64,000 nt of DNA from Puccinia triticina (GCF_026914185.1 NC_070570.1:4774001-4838000), one strand, 5' to 3'; counted from the first letter of the stretch, positions 10,263 through 20,549 are shown. Made by a program: numbers and translations. Notes: generated by a model from the sequence alone, not told the origin.

Positions 10263-11170
10263 TGGCAAGTCGCTGGCACATGTACTGGGACTTGATGAAC
10301 AGTGTGTACTGTTCATCACACTAGGGAAGACCCAGCTGACTCCCAGTACATGCTGACCATCGAGCTCGGCCTATCCAAGCCTTGTAGGCAGTATAGACTG
10401 CCCACCAAGATCAGATAGGCCCAGATCGATGACCAGCAGGTGCTGGCCGTTGGGCTAGGGCTTCTCTGGCTCAATGACAAGCACAAACTGGTCATCGAGT
10501 CGGCAGAGGCCGCGCTTGGTGACTAAAATGCACTGGTCATCAGCACCCTGGCTCTTCGAGCTCAAACTCAAATCAAAATTATTCATCAAGCCCGGGAACC
10601 CCTTGCGCGATGACCAGCCCATGCTGGTCATCTATCTGGGATTTTACGAGCTCAGTAGGCAGTAAATGCTGCACACCGAGCTTGTAAAATCCCAGCAGAA
10701 TGGCCATTACATGCTGGCTGTTGAGCTGCGACTTTCCTAGCGCAATGTGTGGTTCATTCAGGCTCACAAGGCTGAGAAAAGCTTGGGTCCACCACCATTA
10801 TTTACTTGTCATTGAGCTGAAAGTTTCACATGCCAGTGCCCTGTAATCAAGTGGATGGTGTCTCCACTTGATGGCCAGTACACACTGGTAATTGAGAGGA
10901 GAAAAACTCTATTTGATGGCCTTACAAACTGGTCATTGAGCAGAGGATTTCTCCAATCAATGGCCAGTATACATGGTCATCAAGTGAAGCTCTCCACTCC
11001 ATGAACAGTACACAGGCTCATCGAATGGATTATGTCTTGACTTGATGGCATTCCAAATCACCTTTGAGTGGAGGTTGTATCCACTCAATGCATGACCATA
11101 TTGGTACTCAAGTGGAGGGTTTCTCCACTTGATTTCCAGTACACAATGGCAAGCGGAGGATCCTTATGTG
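10263..11170. repeat. Diverged palindrome array C
   Basis: Irregularly spaced units such as GATGACCAGCCCATGCTGGTCATC and AATGGCCATTACATGCTGGC alternate with spacers carrying GAGCTCGG or GAGCTGCGAC. The core (T)GATGRCCAGT...ACTGGYCATC is the same design as arrays A and B, but units differ more, suggesting an older array. Confidence 0.7.
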
Positions 11171-11334
11171 TACCAGCAATTGACTGGGAGAGCCCCAATG
11201 ATTGAGCTTAACTCACTGTAACACACAAGATTGGATATGGAAAAACTCAGTATGAGCTCAGGATAAACATACAGCTGACCCACAATTGAGCTACACATCA
11301 GGAAATGGTTCACATATGGAAGACTTCCAGAGAT

Positions 11335-11384
11335 AAATTATGGTCTGGCACTCTCTAGAGAGTGCACCAAATCCCTCCCTGGTG
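11335..11384 (-). repeat. Right TIR of the 5.26-kb element
   Basis: This is the inverse of 6124-6173 (48 of 50), ending CCCTCCCTGGTG, followed by the AGT duplication at 11385-11387. Confidence 0.9.
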
Positions 11385-12052
11385 AGTTGGGGGACAACGC
11401 CCATGTGTTGAATCATGAGAGTGAAGCCGCAGGAGTCCTGGTGGCTATTGGGTTGGTCAAGGAGTCCTGCATAGGGAATGCCACAAGGCGTGTCAGGATC
11501 TTTGTGGATAATAAGGGTGTCATTAGACGCACCATGGACCCTGGCGCCCCCAAACCTGGGCAATGGTTTTTCAAAGAGATTGATAATGCTCTGGCGGACC
11601 TTCCGAGTCGTCTGAAGGTGTCTTTTGTGTGGTGTCCCGGACACAGAGACATTCTGGGGAATGAACTCGCGGACAAATTAGCCAAGCAGGCGCTGGAATC
11701 ATCTACTGCGCCCTCCTTGATGGCTAAAGGGAACTTCAAAAAAGTCCACCGGACTGCGCTGGCGGATCTCACGGCCTCTGTCAAGTCCCAGACTCCCTCG
11801 GGTCTTCATATTGCCTCAAGCTCGTTGATCAATCAACTGGCATCAGGTCATTGTGCACTGAAAAGCCATCTCTTTCATATTTGCAGGACTCTCGACCCCC
11901 TCTGCCCCTTCTGCGGGGCAAGGGAGACGGTTTTTCATTTTATGAATTTTTGCCCCCAAGCAAAGGCTCATAGAATGACCCTTAGGCGGAACTTCTGGAA
12001 GCTCAAGATTTGTTTCAAGGCCGAGAGGCTCAACTTGGTCCTCAAAAATTGA
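11385..12052 (+). pseudogene. LINE ORF2 fragment: rest of RNase H and CCHC tail
   Basis: It continues the RNase H domain broken at 6123: NHESEAAG (catalytic Glu), FVDNKGVIRRT (Asp), then WCPGHRDILGNELADKLAKQ with the conserved His and Asp of type I RNase H. The C-terminus has C-RTLDPLCPFCGARE-H-C, the cysteine/histidine motif usual at the end of such ORF2 proteins. It stops at TGA 12050-12052. The frame is otherwise open, so the insertion of the CACCAGG-ended element is fairly recent relative to decay of the LINE. Confidence 0.85.
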
Positions 12053-12712
12053 CGGGCGGAGGAGGCAATCTCTGGCTTCCTTTGCAATTCAAAACGATTT
12101 CCTGAACATTTTTCTCAATAACCAGAAACATGTTGTTGCTTTACATTCTGTTGTGTTTTTTCTTTCCTATTTCTCTTGTCTCTTTTCTCTTCTCCTCTTC
12201 CACCACATCATTAATTCCATAACCCCTGAAGGTTTCCATATCACTAGCGTCCCGTAGCTGTGTTAGGTTTAAGTTGTTGTTCTCAAGTTGTCACGTAGAT
12301 GTTACTTGGATTCATAGTGTGCAATGCCTAAGGCCAAATTTCACTTAAAAAAAAAAAGGGCTTCAGGCGAGCTTGCTGGTTGATGGGGTATAAAATGGGG
12401 GGTGCTCTTGTGTTTGGATAAATCCCCCAGGCGTCCTCTGCCGCTATACTTCCAGCGTGCAGTTTGTCCTCACCCCCTCCGCTGTTGCACTTGCGCAGTT
12501 TGAGGGGCTAAACTCGTTGGCCCCCCTTTGCATAATGCCTTCAATGCGGCGCGCTGGGGGTAATCCTCTCACCTTTTTTTAACCCTGCTAGACAGGGATG
12601 GACGGTGGACCACGGTGCATCAGCTTGCTGATGTTGGGTGGCTGGTTGCAGGTTGGTGTAAAATTGTGTTTTTTTGTTGACTAGTTGGGCAATACCATCC
12701 CGGTCGAGGATG

Positions 12713-13262
12713 TCATTCTTGTCTTGGATACCAATGGACGATGTTCCGTTTGTGCAAGAAGGCGACACCGTCGACGATCTGGCCAAAGATCCTGCGCACC
12801 TCGGCGGTCAGCAGGCCATCGGGGGCCAGCTCAATGTGTTTGAATAGATCTTTGTTGTCTCCAAATCGGAGCATGACCAGACAATAGCAGTCCGAGTCCT
12901 CGAAGTAGTCCAAGATCCCACAGATGTTTCGGTGTCCGGTTTGTTGGTGAGGAACAGAGTGCCTCCGCTCACGTCCTCCTTTGCACAAAGCTGAAAGAGG
13001 TTGCCTTTGGAGTTTCTAGCTTAAATGTACTGCGTGTCTATGTATATGATTGATGTGCAATAGTTGACTCTCCTGAGATGGTCCAGGACGTGAATCTTGA
13101 CCAGGACCGGACCAAGTACTTTGTGGCGCTCCCAAAAGTTGACGAGGATTCATTGTTTGATGAAGTACTTGATCACCAGCGGCGAGCCAACTGGCTATCC
13201 GTCTGCGCCCTTCTCCTGGGAATGTTTGACAATACCGTAAGCACCGGAGCCTCTCCCTCACG
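12713..13262 (-). pseudogene. PAS-kinase-like Ser/Thr kinase fragment with stops
   Basis: The minus strand reads the glycine loop GAYGIVKH, then PLVIKYFIKQ (VAIK-like lysine), two in-frame stops, LGPVLVKIHVLDHL, an unclear stretch that may hold an intron, then NICGILDYFED, DCYCLVMLRFG, DLFKHIE, IFGQIVDGVAFLHKRNIVH. The order matches kinase subdomains I to VIb, and the wording resembles PAS-domain kinases (LVM.RFG..DLF). The HRDIKDEN catalytic loop has decayed to VHWYPRQE, and the rest of the kinase is absent. It is a captured, non-functional fragment. The PASK assignment is from memory of the family. Confidence 0.65.
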
Positions 13263-13264
13263 CC

Positions 13265-13410
13265 CTCAACAACACCTTGTGCGGCCAATACTTCCGCGAA
13301 GAGCTCGGGATTCCCGGGCTCAGAGACTTCATCTACAATGACCAGAAGTCCGTCCAGCTCAGCTTCCCCGCCTGGGAGTATGACTACCTCCTCCCGGCCT
13401 ACCGGAGGAG
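13265..13410 (+). pseudogene. Captured exon fragment, possibly Mon1-like
   Basis: The open frame begins LNNTLCGQYFREELGIPGL and goes on RDFIYNDQKSVQLSFP. The pattern LGIPGLR-FIY-K-VQ--FP resembles the C-terminal half of Mon1/SAND vacuolar-fusion proteins (LG..GLRHF.YKS...VQ...P). It begins only two bases after the kinase fragment ends and is in the opposite orientation, so the junction is artificial. No start, stop or flanking exons are seen. The identity is tentative. Confidence 0.45.
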
Positions 13411-14321
13411 TGGATGACGGACAAGTCCAAGTTGCGATGTCCGGTGATGGCAGAGTATGAGCGCGGGTTAATGGTTTTCCGGGCGATTACATCATGGACT
13501 AAGGAGCATGGTCGGGAGGCAATTGGAGTGGCGTTATCAAGAAGCAAGAAGAGTAGTGCTTTGGAAGGGAGCAGTTTCAGGGCGGAGGATTTGGTGGGTG
13601 AGCCAACGGAGTAGGAGGACATGGCTGTCAGGGTGGGAAAGGAGTGGTGAGGCTCGGACTTGCAGATCTGCAAGGTATCAACAAGTGGACTTGAGAGCAC
13701 GTAGAATAACCCAGGCCATAGATAATGGATGTTGATGCGAATTGTGCTGGTGTGCAAGCTTGGAGACCTTGCTTGTGCTGTTGTTGAGGGATGGGGAGCT
13801 GTTTTCTCAGGAAATGAGGCTTGAGGATCTTGGAGGGTGGAAGGGATTGTCCGGAACAGTCTGGATCTTGTCCCCATCACCTGGACCAGCCCGGAGATAG
13901 CCACCATTGCCACACTCGTGCCCAGCGCGAGGCAAGGTGATGCATCATACAGCTGAACTATGGCGGGGGTGGCCTCGGATGGTTGCCATCATGGTGGGAG
14001 GGTACATACATAGTTGAAAATGGCAGCAAGGCAATATCTTCTTCTGACCGGGACCGAAGGGGTGGCGTGGGTTGGGCAGGCAACAGTGTGGCGGTGGAGA
14101 CAAGGTCCACTGAATACAAATCCAGGCATGGGGGTTGATGGGATATTATAAATGGAGGGTGGGATGGGCAAGTTTCCCCCCCCCCCCAGGGGATCCGGTT
14201 TCGTCCGCCCCCTCCCTGGAAGCCCCCTAGTTGCTTGATTAGGCCCCTCCTTGGCAGCTCTTTCAAGAGTCTTTCACAACCGGCCCTTTTTTGCTTGTTG
14301 CTTTGGCACAGCTGGAGGGTC

Positions 14322-14858
14322 ATCCATAGGGCCTTTGGGTCTTTGGGGATATTTTCAACTTCTGTGTGTATTGTCCAAATTGTGTGCTCTTCTGTTGTCT
14401 TATTTTTTAATTAGAAATACGCCGTAACTTAGATCTAGGTTTCCATGTTTGTGCGGATTTAATAAACTTGGATTTTGGCATTTGTAGAGGGAAAACCCTT
14501 CTTTTTTTTTTCTTGAAGATGTAGAGGGGAAACCTTCATTTTTTTTTTTTGCAATTTTTGGAGATTTGTAGGGGAAACCCTTGAATATTTTTTTTTTGTG
14601 ATTCAGAGGCTTTAATAAACTTGGATTATGAATAGTGGTAAAGTAATGGTACGTACAAAATGAATCTTGTACAAAATAAAAACAAACTTTTTGAAAATCC
14701 TGTATCTTTCATATCCCACTTTCTTAAATCCACAAAATCCTGGTCCTCTGGATATAAGTTTTGGCCTGTTTTATGTACAAAATTACAACAAAAATATTTC
14801 ACACAAAATTGAAGCAAGTTGAAACTCCCCAAAGGCCCAAAGGCCCTACACCCAGGGA
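14322..14858. repeat. Inverted repeat pair TAGGGCCTTTGGGYCTTTGG
   Basis: About 25-35 bp at 14325-14360 recur inverted at 14817-14855. The span includes the AATAAACTTGGA tails. It may be two ends of one element or two opposed copies. No target duplication was found. From 14640 to 15074 I see no gene. Confidence 0.5.
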
Positions 14859-15074
14859 GTCCTGCAACAAGGATATCCCAAGGAATCCTTGGGGATTCCC
14901 TGTAGTGCCCCTGCGCCAGGTTGGACCAGCGGCTGCTGGTCCACATGTTCATGTGCTCTCCATCAAATGTATCACGGGTGCTCCTTGTGATGATCATCCA
15001 AGGATACCAATTCTGCCGGCCGTGGAATCCACATGGAGCACGGTACTGAGCTGGTGAAAAAAGGACTGCACCTA

Positions 15075-15600
15075 TGTCAGCCGTTGGCTAGTTCACACGG
15101 CACGCGCCGCGGACAATGCAAGCGTGCACGGATAAACTAGGGTTCAATAGTGTGAATACCGGTTATAGGTTGTTGTGCTTGACTGGGACATATCTCCCAG
15201 TTTTCAAGCTCAAGTGAGCACAATCCACGTGAATATTCCACGTGTGGATTGTTCTCAAGCAGCAATGTGTGAAGTCACAAAAGAAGCAGACAGCCTGACT
15301 CCTAAGGCATAAAAGACCGGGAACTGAGCGCAAGCAAAGGTCCCCCAGATCATTACTTAGATTACTACGCTGTGGTGTGCCAAATCTGTTTCAAGTATCA
15401 AATTACATAAAGTGATGGTTGAATACATGAGAAGGAGATATATTCTTAGATTTATTATTGCATAATTAGATTCTGAAGGTCATTTAACACCTAGTCAGTC
15501 ACTTGAACCACTAGGATAGCTCCACTCAGTCAAAAGTTATTTTGGTTAAATGGTTTTCATCCAACATAAGTACATAGTATAGTAGTACATTGGTAGTACA
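15075..15600 (+). mobile_element. LTR (526 bp) of a retrotransposon
   Basis: It starts TGTCAGCCGTTGG and ends GGTAGTACA, with a TATA-like CATAAAAG at about 15308. Five bases after the end comes TGGTATTAGAGCC (15606-15618), which resembles the primer-binding site of Copia-type elements that use initiator Met tRNA. No second LTR or pol gene is present, so this is a left-end remnant. Confidence 0.55.
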
Positions 15601-15605
15601 TAATA

Positions 15606-15618
15606 TGGTATTAGAGCC
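15606..15618 (+). promoter_or_regulatory. Putative tRNA primer-binding site
   Basis: TGGTATTAGAGCC begins with TGGT, complementary to a tRNA ACCA end, and differs by one base from the common Copia site TGGTATCAGAGCC. Position right after a TG...CA LTR supports it. Confidence 0.5.
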
Positions 15619-15621
15619 AAC

Positions 15622-16061
15622 CACAACTGGGTCATATTTTTTGTGCATATTCAATTAGAGTTAGGGCTAGAACCACAATTTGGCCATATTTGTATGCATA
15701 TTCAATTAGACTTAGGGCTAGAACCACAAGTTGGCCGCCTTGTAGATAGACTATATAAGGAGCCCTTCCTCCCCCCTCATTTGAATTCAGCATGTGAATA
15801 GCAGCCACCAACCAACCAGTCACTCATTCATTTAACAGTGTGATCTCAAACATCCACTCACCCAACACCTGTGATCATAATCAGGTTCTTAAATAGCTTG
15901 TGTCATTGCACATCATCTGCATTGTTTGATCTAAGTCTGATAGAGACTACTAAACATAGTGATCTCTATCAAGGTTTTGCCACAACAATAAATAAATTTT
16001 GTTGTCAGAATCCTTGTGTAGTACAATAGAGGGGCAGGTCCTTCAAACCACCCGTAACATA
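15622..16061 (+). other. Retroelement internal or second LTR-like segment
   Basis: A two-copy tandem repeat of about 65 bp (ATTCAATTAGA-TTAGGGCTAGAACCACAA, 15648-15735) is followed by TATA-like GACTATATAAGGAG at about 15750 and AATAAATAAATTTTGTTGTC near 15990. Promoter and polyadenylation-like signals in this order suggest a further LTR, but ends and duplications are unclear. Confidence 0.35.
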
Positions 16062-16097
16062 AATATTGCTTAACTGCAAATATCATATTTGTTATCT

Positions 16098-16142
16098 CCC
16101 CCTCGCAGAACTGCCACCCGTCCCAAAGGAGTTCTCACAACG
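16098..16142 (+). repeat. Dispersed 45-bp exon-like block, copy 2
   Basis: This is the second copy of the block at 508-552 (42 of 45 identical). It is again preceded by a pyrimidine run and GCAG, and again reads ELPPVPKEFSQ. Downstream sequence is unrelated to that after copy 1. Confidence 0.6.
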
Positions 16143-17169
16143 CCCGTCACTCTTGTTTGATACAAAACAACTGGGGCTTATATCTATTCATATCTCATTT
16201 CCTTTTATACCTTCAAGACCTCTCCTCCTTGCCTCCGCCTCCACTTCCCCTTCCGTTGTTAACTGCTCCCCTTTCTCCCAAGCTCCTTTCACTCGCTACC
16301 TTACCAGGTAAGCTAGAGTTTTCCTTTACAAACCTTTTCAGGTTCAGGTACAGCTTAGCTCTACCAGCCCCTCCATTGGAGGCACCGCTTTCTCCTTTGA
16401 GTGTGTTTTCCTTTTTAGGAACTCACCACTTGTTCTGTTCTATTCAGGGCGTCACCACTTTAGAGACGCGCCCTGACAACATAAAAACAACACCAATGGG
16501 ATTTGAACCCATGCTACCCCGTCCATGAAGGTCATCATCTGCACAGCCAGATGGCAGGACCTCCGGCCCAGCGAGCCCAAGATTGTCTCCGCCGCCGACC
16601 AGCCCCGCGTCCTCAAGAGCTGGTGCAAACAGCTTGGTATCAGCATCCATGGAATCAATAAAATTATGAAAAACATGGCTTGGTGACTCCACATCTGTCT
16701 CCTTCCTGCAGTGTTTCACTGTTTAACCTCCGGTCAGTTGGAAGTGCAAAAACACCGAGGACGGATGGACATGTAATGGCTACACAGCGGGGCAGATAGA
16801 GAAATGCTGACGCGTCCAGAAGGCGTCCCAGCAGTCCATGAACCACGGTGGCGTGACAGGGACCCAGAGCCATACTGGCGCCACTCAGCCATGCAATGGG
16901 AGGCCACAGGGATTGTGGGCATCGTTGGCGCCCCTGGTGCGCCATTGAGATGCCACCGACCTGGGCGGCAGATGGCCGCCCCAGTTAGATGCCAGCGTGA
17001 CGCACCGGTAGGGGAGGCGCCATCCCCGGCTGTCACGGGGTTGTCCATGCCGGTTGCCCGGCTGACGCAGGGGTCCTGTTGGCGCCACTGGATATGGGGG
17101 GCCCCCACTGCGTCCTGGGGTTGCCCGAGAGGCTAGAACGCCCAATGGGCGCCCTGTCCAGGTGTGGGC
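16143..17169. other. Unclassified, G+C-rich in part, with possible gene fragment at 16525-16686
   Basis: 16525-16686 on the plus strand reads MKVIICTARWQDLRPSEPK and on to a stop, with coding-like composition, but I do not recognise it. Just before it, 16485-16515 is the inverse of a tRNA 3' half (GGGTTCAAATCCC T arm) without a 5' half. 16740-17160 is G+C-rich with open frames on both strands that carry no motif. Confidence 0.35.
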
Positions 17170-17177
17170 AATCAAAG

Positions 17178-17547
17178 TGAGGTTCTGATCCGGTGCCCTG
17201 GAGCCGGATATCACCTATTCCGCACCCTGACCCTGGTAATATCCGTAATCCGGCCGGATTCTCCCGGATTTGAAACAGGTACAAAAGCAAGGGGTATTTG
17301 CAGAGAGAAGTGCCAATTTGATTGGGTATGGCGGGGACTCCCCGGTACAGTCCCCGATTCATGCGGTTTTGACAGGTATTCCCCAAGAAAAGACCCAATT
17401 TCAGGGTGTTTTCTGAGGTTTACCCGCATAAATCCCACTTCACTATCCGACCAGATTCCAGATCTCTCGAGCTCAATCCCAAACCCGGATCCGGCTTGCG
17501 GGGTTTCCGGATTTCACCGGATCTGCGGGGTCCGGATTGGAACCTTA
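17178..17547. mobile_element. 370-bp hAT-type MITE
   Basis: Ends TGAGGTTCTGATCCGG and the inverse of TAAGGTTCCAATCCGG match at 13 of 16. The 8-bp duplication AATCAAAG is exact (17170-17177 and 17548-17555), as in hAT elements. The interior is rich in CCGGAT motifs in both orientations. It has no transposase. Confidence 0.85.
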
Positions 17548-17555
17548 AATCAAAG

Positions 17556-17902
17556 GGCCCATGAGCCGCGATCCAGTCAGCTTGGCTGCGGAAGGCTCGC
17601 GTCAATGTGCAAGTTACCCCGCTGTGAGTGACCAAACTTAACAGTCCCTTCTCGCCTGCCTCCGGCAAAGCCCCGGCAAGACGGTGTTACTCCCAAAGCT
17701 TTGGCAATGCGTCTCAGCTAGGCCCCACTAGCTGATGCCGCAAAGTGGGTGCATGTCTTGCTGGGTGCCAGACCTAACCCTCACCTGGGTATATATTCAT
17801 CACCCGGCTTCAAGTCGTTGAAGCTCCCTTTGATCACCCAGCAGCTCTCCCACGTCTCCGCCCCCAATACCCTCCCTTGTCACTTCATAACTCCGACTTA
17901 CC
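17556..17902. other. Unclassified sequence
   Basis: There is no open frame with a recognisable motif, and no repeat boundary was found. Confidence 0.3.
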
Positions 17903-17904
17903 TA

Positions 17905-18279
17905 CAGCAAAAGCAAAAAAGCTTGCGGGTGCGGGAGGCCTAAAATTGCCTGCTGCATTTCAGCCACACACCTGTACAGCGGAGCTGTACAGGATGTCAC
18001 ATTGCCTCCGGGCAACTGGTTGAGCTTGATTTGCGTGTCGGACCAACTGTTGGGTGGGGCAGATGGTCCTGGCGAAGCGGCCGATGAGGGTAAAATTGCA
18101 CCAGGATTCCAATGGTGCAACCCTCAATACCCCAATGTTGATAATGAAGGAAATAGCATTTTTCTTCCAATGATATTCCTGTATGCAGCTTGACATACAG
18201 GACCTATACAGGCTTGAAGGGCAGTGGCTGAGATTCCAAAATTGGGCCTGCCGGACCGCAAGCTTTTTTGCTTTTGCTG
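17905..18279. mobile_element. 375-bp MITE with TA duplication
   Basis: Inverted ends of about 43 bp start CAGCAAAAGCAAAAAAGCTT, with TA on both sides (17903-17904 and 18280-18281), as for Tc1/mariner-like MITEs. An internal hairpin CCTGTACAGC-GGA-GCTGTACAGG lies at about 17970. It is non-coding. Confidence 0.8.
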
Positions 18280-18281
18280 TA

Positions 18282-19375
18282 TCATATAGCACGAATTGAG
18301 CCACCCCTGCTCCATACTCACAATGTAGATTCCCACACCCCCAAGGTAAGTCCAACCCAGTCACCATCCCCTCCAAAGCCCGCCTTTGTTCACCCCGCCA
18401 CACCCATGAGCCCACCCACTAAGTGACCCCATTCTCTTGAGCAACACACTAATTACTTTTCATCCACCCTTGATTGCCCAGCGGAAGTAGACTGAGAATA
18501 CCAACACCATCGGACCGGAGACTGAGAATACCAACACCATTGGACCGGTGTCAGAGGACTCCAACCCGGTTGTCTTAACAGGTATCCTTGCCGGCTCCAC
18601 CGGGGCCCTGCAGCCTGTGTGTGCCTGACAAAATACAAGGTCAAGGTATTTGCCGCCGAGATTGCGGACATCTGACCACTCTCCTCCTCTTCCCCCTCCC
18701 TACCAGAATATTTGTGCAGATGTTAGCCCTTCCCTCCCCCTCCACATGTGCCCCTGGTTGTATCTAAGTAGATGTCCCCCCTTGCCGTTTAGGAATATCA
18801 TCACCTCAGATATCCCCCACCATTTAAACTGTGAGGCCCTCCGGGCAACCTAGTGCGTGCCCCATGCCCGCACCACGGCATCACAACGCTGGCCTCCAGG
18901 CCGAGCAGTCAGCTGGTATGACTGCTGTCATTATCATGCCTGTATGAAGCTCTGGGGCCCAGCCTGCCAACACACACCCATCTCGGGCCCAGGCACACTG
19001 TATCAAGGTCTGTCATCCCAGTGACCCCAGTCGCGGCAGCCTGCCATCCTTGAGCCCGTCTACCTTGCATCCCTGCAGGCGCCCTGAGGCTATCCCCCAG
19101 ACAGATGTCATGAGGATCTCAGCATGAACGCCCGCGGGAGATCCAGCTATGGCGGACTGAGGTCGCCCCCCCTGCGCCTCGGTCAGGTTGGCGCCCCTCT
19201 AGGCTCTGGGCAGCCCTAGGTGCGCCACCAGAGATGGCCGCAGGGCGTGGTGGCGTGGCTTGATGGCGTCATGGCGGCGTGTGGCAGAACGGCGCCGTGA
19301 GGGCGTCCGATGACTGCAGGGCCCTGCTGGCGTCGGGTCGGCCGCCCTGCTGACATCCCACTCGCCCCGCTGTGT
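18282..19375. other. Unclassified, with a 30-bp tandem duplication at 18491-18550
   Basis: ACTGAGAATACCAACACCAT begins at 18491 and 18521. The rest is G+C-rich from about 18840 with open frames on both strands but no motif. It may be the left part of the gene-fragment mosaic that follows. Confidence 0.4.
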
Positions 19376-19535
19376 ACTGATACATATCAACGTCGGTCCG
19401 TAAGGCCAAGGAGCCCAAGAAGAACGCCGCGTTACTGCGCACTTCGACGTCGTCGTCCTTGGTGGCTTTCACGCCAAGCGGGAGCAACTGCTCGGTGAAC
19501 GGACCGACGGCTACTCCGAGCCTGTTGATCACCTG
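19376..19535 (-). pseudogene. Captured importin/karyopherin-like HEAT-repeat fragment
   Basis: The minus strand reads GPFTEQLLPLGVKATKDDD followed by VEVRSNAAFFLGSLA. EVRSNAAF-LG is the signature of HEAT repeats in importin-4/Kap123-type nuclear transport receptors. Only one to two repeats are present, without start or stop. It lies head to head with the next fragment, ten bases away. Confidence 0.6.
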
Positions 19536-19544
19536 TTTCGGTCC

Positions 19545-19818
19545 GTAGACGAGAAACAGGGGTCGTACTACTTCGAAACAGCCGGCAAGAATTGGTGGAA
19601 GGCTCGGGCAAAATCAGGCCCAAGCACAGTCGCAAAGGTGGCTGTCGAGAAGTCGGTTGCAACCGATGCAGTCTCGGAGCTGTTCGGGTACACCAAAGCC
19701 ATTGCCAAAAAGGTCACCGCGAATCCTGTGACCCTCGATGATGCTTTCAAGTTACCCCAGGGGCAGGTGCGGGCCATCTTGTGGAAGGACATGAAGAAAG
19801 CCACCCACCCCCATTGGT
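19545..19818 (+). pseudogene. Captured coding fragment of unknown family
   Basis: The frame reads DEKQGSYYFETAGKNWWKAR and later AIAKKVTANPVTLDDAFKLP, ending HPHW just before GGTAAG, which looks like a splice donor. Codon use is coding-like and there are no stops over about 90 codons. I do not recognise the protein. The strand agrees with the next fragment but not with the importin fragment. Confidence 0.45.
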
Positions 19819-19824
19819 AAGTTG

Positions 19825-19936
19825 CTGGGCTTTGAGCGGATCAAGAATATCATTCTGAACATGGAGCCGTTCTCAAATGAGAACGAGCCTCTGACACCCA
19901 CCTCCAAGCTGAAACATTCCGTTTCCTCTTTGAGAA
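19825..19936 (+). pseudogene. Captured long-chain acyl-CoA synthetase-like fragment
   Basis: The frame reads LLGFERIKNIILNMEPFSN then ENEPLTPTSKLKH. This matches the C-terminal signature of long-chain fatty-acid CoA ligases (GFEK-K-I-L--EPFS-EN-LLTPT-K-KR). The family normally has about 650-700 residues, and only about 35 are present. It is non-functional. Confidence 0.7.
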
Positions 19937-20549
19937 AGACATCATTACATTAGTTTTCATTGTGTTAGTCTGTGGATACTTCCAAACTCAAGATCAACTG
20001 TTTTGATTGGTGAAAACTACCATGTAATGAGCATTTATATCAGTGAACTTTAGTTCCATCTGCCTGTGCCATTGAATCTGTCTTTTGAGAAATGAGTGCA
20101 TGTTGCACATATGAGTTTCTAATCAGGCACTGAAAATTGGATATAGATAGGCTTGTTTTTTTAAATAAACCATGAAGATAGTCTTATGCAACACATCAAG
20201 AAGAGACAAAGGAAACTTAATTTGCAGCAGGAAATGTTCAAATTGATAACTCAATGATTCTGATTCATATATAAATCATCACATCATCAAAACCTTTCAT
20301 GGAACTTATTACCCTAGGGCTTTCATTTGTTCCAGAACTCACTGCTACTCCCTCTGAGAAATTGTATTGAATTTGACATCTTGACTTGTCTTCATGAGAC
20401 TGAGTAAACAAGATTGACATAGATGGTGACTATACCAGTTTGCCATCACCTTCCTTGGTTTGAAAAATCATACTGTCAAAAACACTACATAAAATTTTGC
20501 CCTATTGTACAAAACAATCTTCTTGGCCCCATTTGCATTAAGTGCTGCA
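19937..20549. other. A+T-rich sequence leading to a Helitron-like end
   Basis: No open frame of note. ACACTACATAAA near 20483 also occurs (inverted) beside the 7425-7455 terminus, which suggests related 3' regions. Confidence 0.35.

Larger units (their letters stand above)
6124..11384. mobile_element. 5.26-kb non-autonomous CACTA-like element (CACCAGG ends)
   Basis: The 50-bp inverted ends (6124-6173 and 11335-11384) match at 48 of 50 positions, start CACCAGGGAGGGAT and contain the palindrome GCACTCTCTAGAGAGTGC. AGT is duplicated at 6121-6123 and 11385-11387. The interior has no transposase-like ORF. It holds A+T-rich DNA (6174-7300), a Helitron-like end, two palindrome arrays, a TAGCG fold-back insert, a chimeric-element derivative and a diverged palindrome array. 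Ends and 3-bp duplication match the element at 21180-24872. Assignment to CACTA/CMC is by structure only. Confidence 0.85.
5344..12358 (+). mobile_element. 5'-truncated LINE (RNase H-bearing, Tad/I-like), interrupted
   Basis: A non-LTR retrotransposon remnant of about 1.75 kb once the nested element 6124-11384 is removed. It ends in an A-run (12347-12357) and is flanked by GGCTTCAGG at 5335-5343 and 12359-12367, a 9-bp target duplication. That fixes the 5' truncation point inside the RT thumb region. It holds the end of RT, RNase H and a C-terminal CCHC motif. 12053-12346 is its 3' UTR. It is dead through truncation and insertion. Confidence 0.8.
12368..14640. mobile_element. Chimeric element with captured gene fragments
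   Basis: It starts with a TATA-like GGTATAAAATGGGG at about 12389 and the block 12421-12608 that is shared with 9877-10050. It ends in a T-rich tail with repeated TTTAATAAACTTGGA (14460 and 14611). Between them lie a kinase fragment on the minus strand and a Mon1-like fragment on the plus strand, nearly abutting. A LINE inserted into its left part (5344-12358). Boundaries and class (Helitron, Pack-type DNA element or retroelement) are not established. A minus ORF of 184 codons at 13359-13913 has no recognised motif. Confidence 0.55.

Noticed and set aside
13359..13913. 184-codon minus ORF in the chimeric element
   Set aside because: No recognised motif, Ser/Pro/Leu-rich composition, and its 3' end covers the Mon1-like fragment on the other strand.
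16485..16515. tRNA gene on the minus strand
   Set aside because: Only the T arm and part of the acceptor stem are present. No D arm or anticodon arm upstream.
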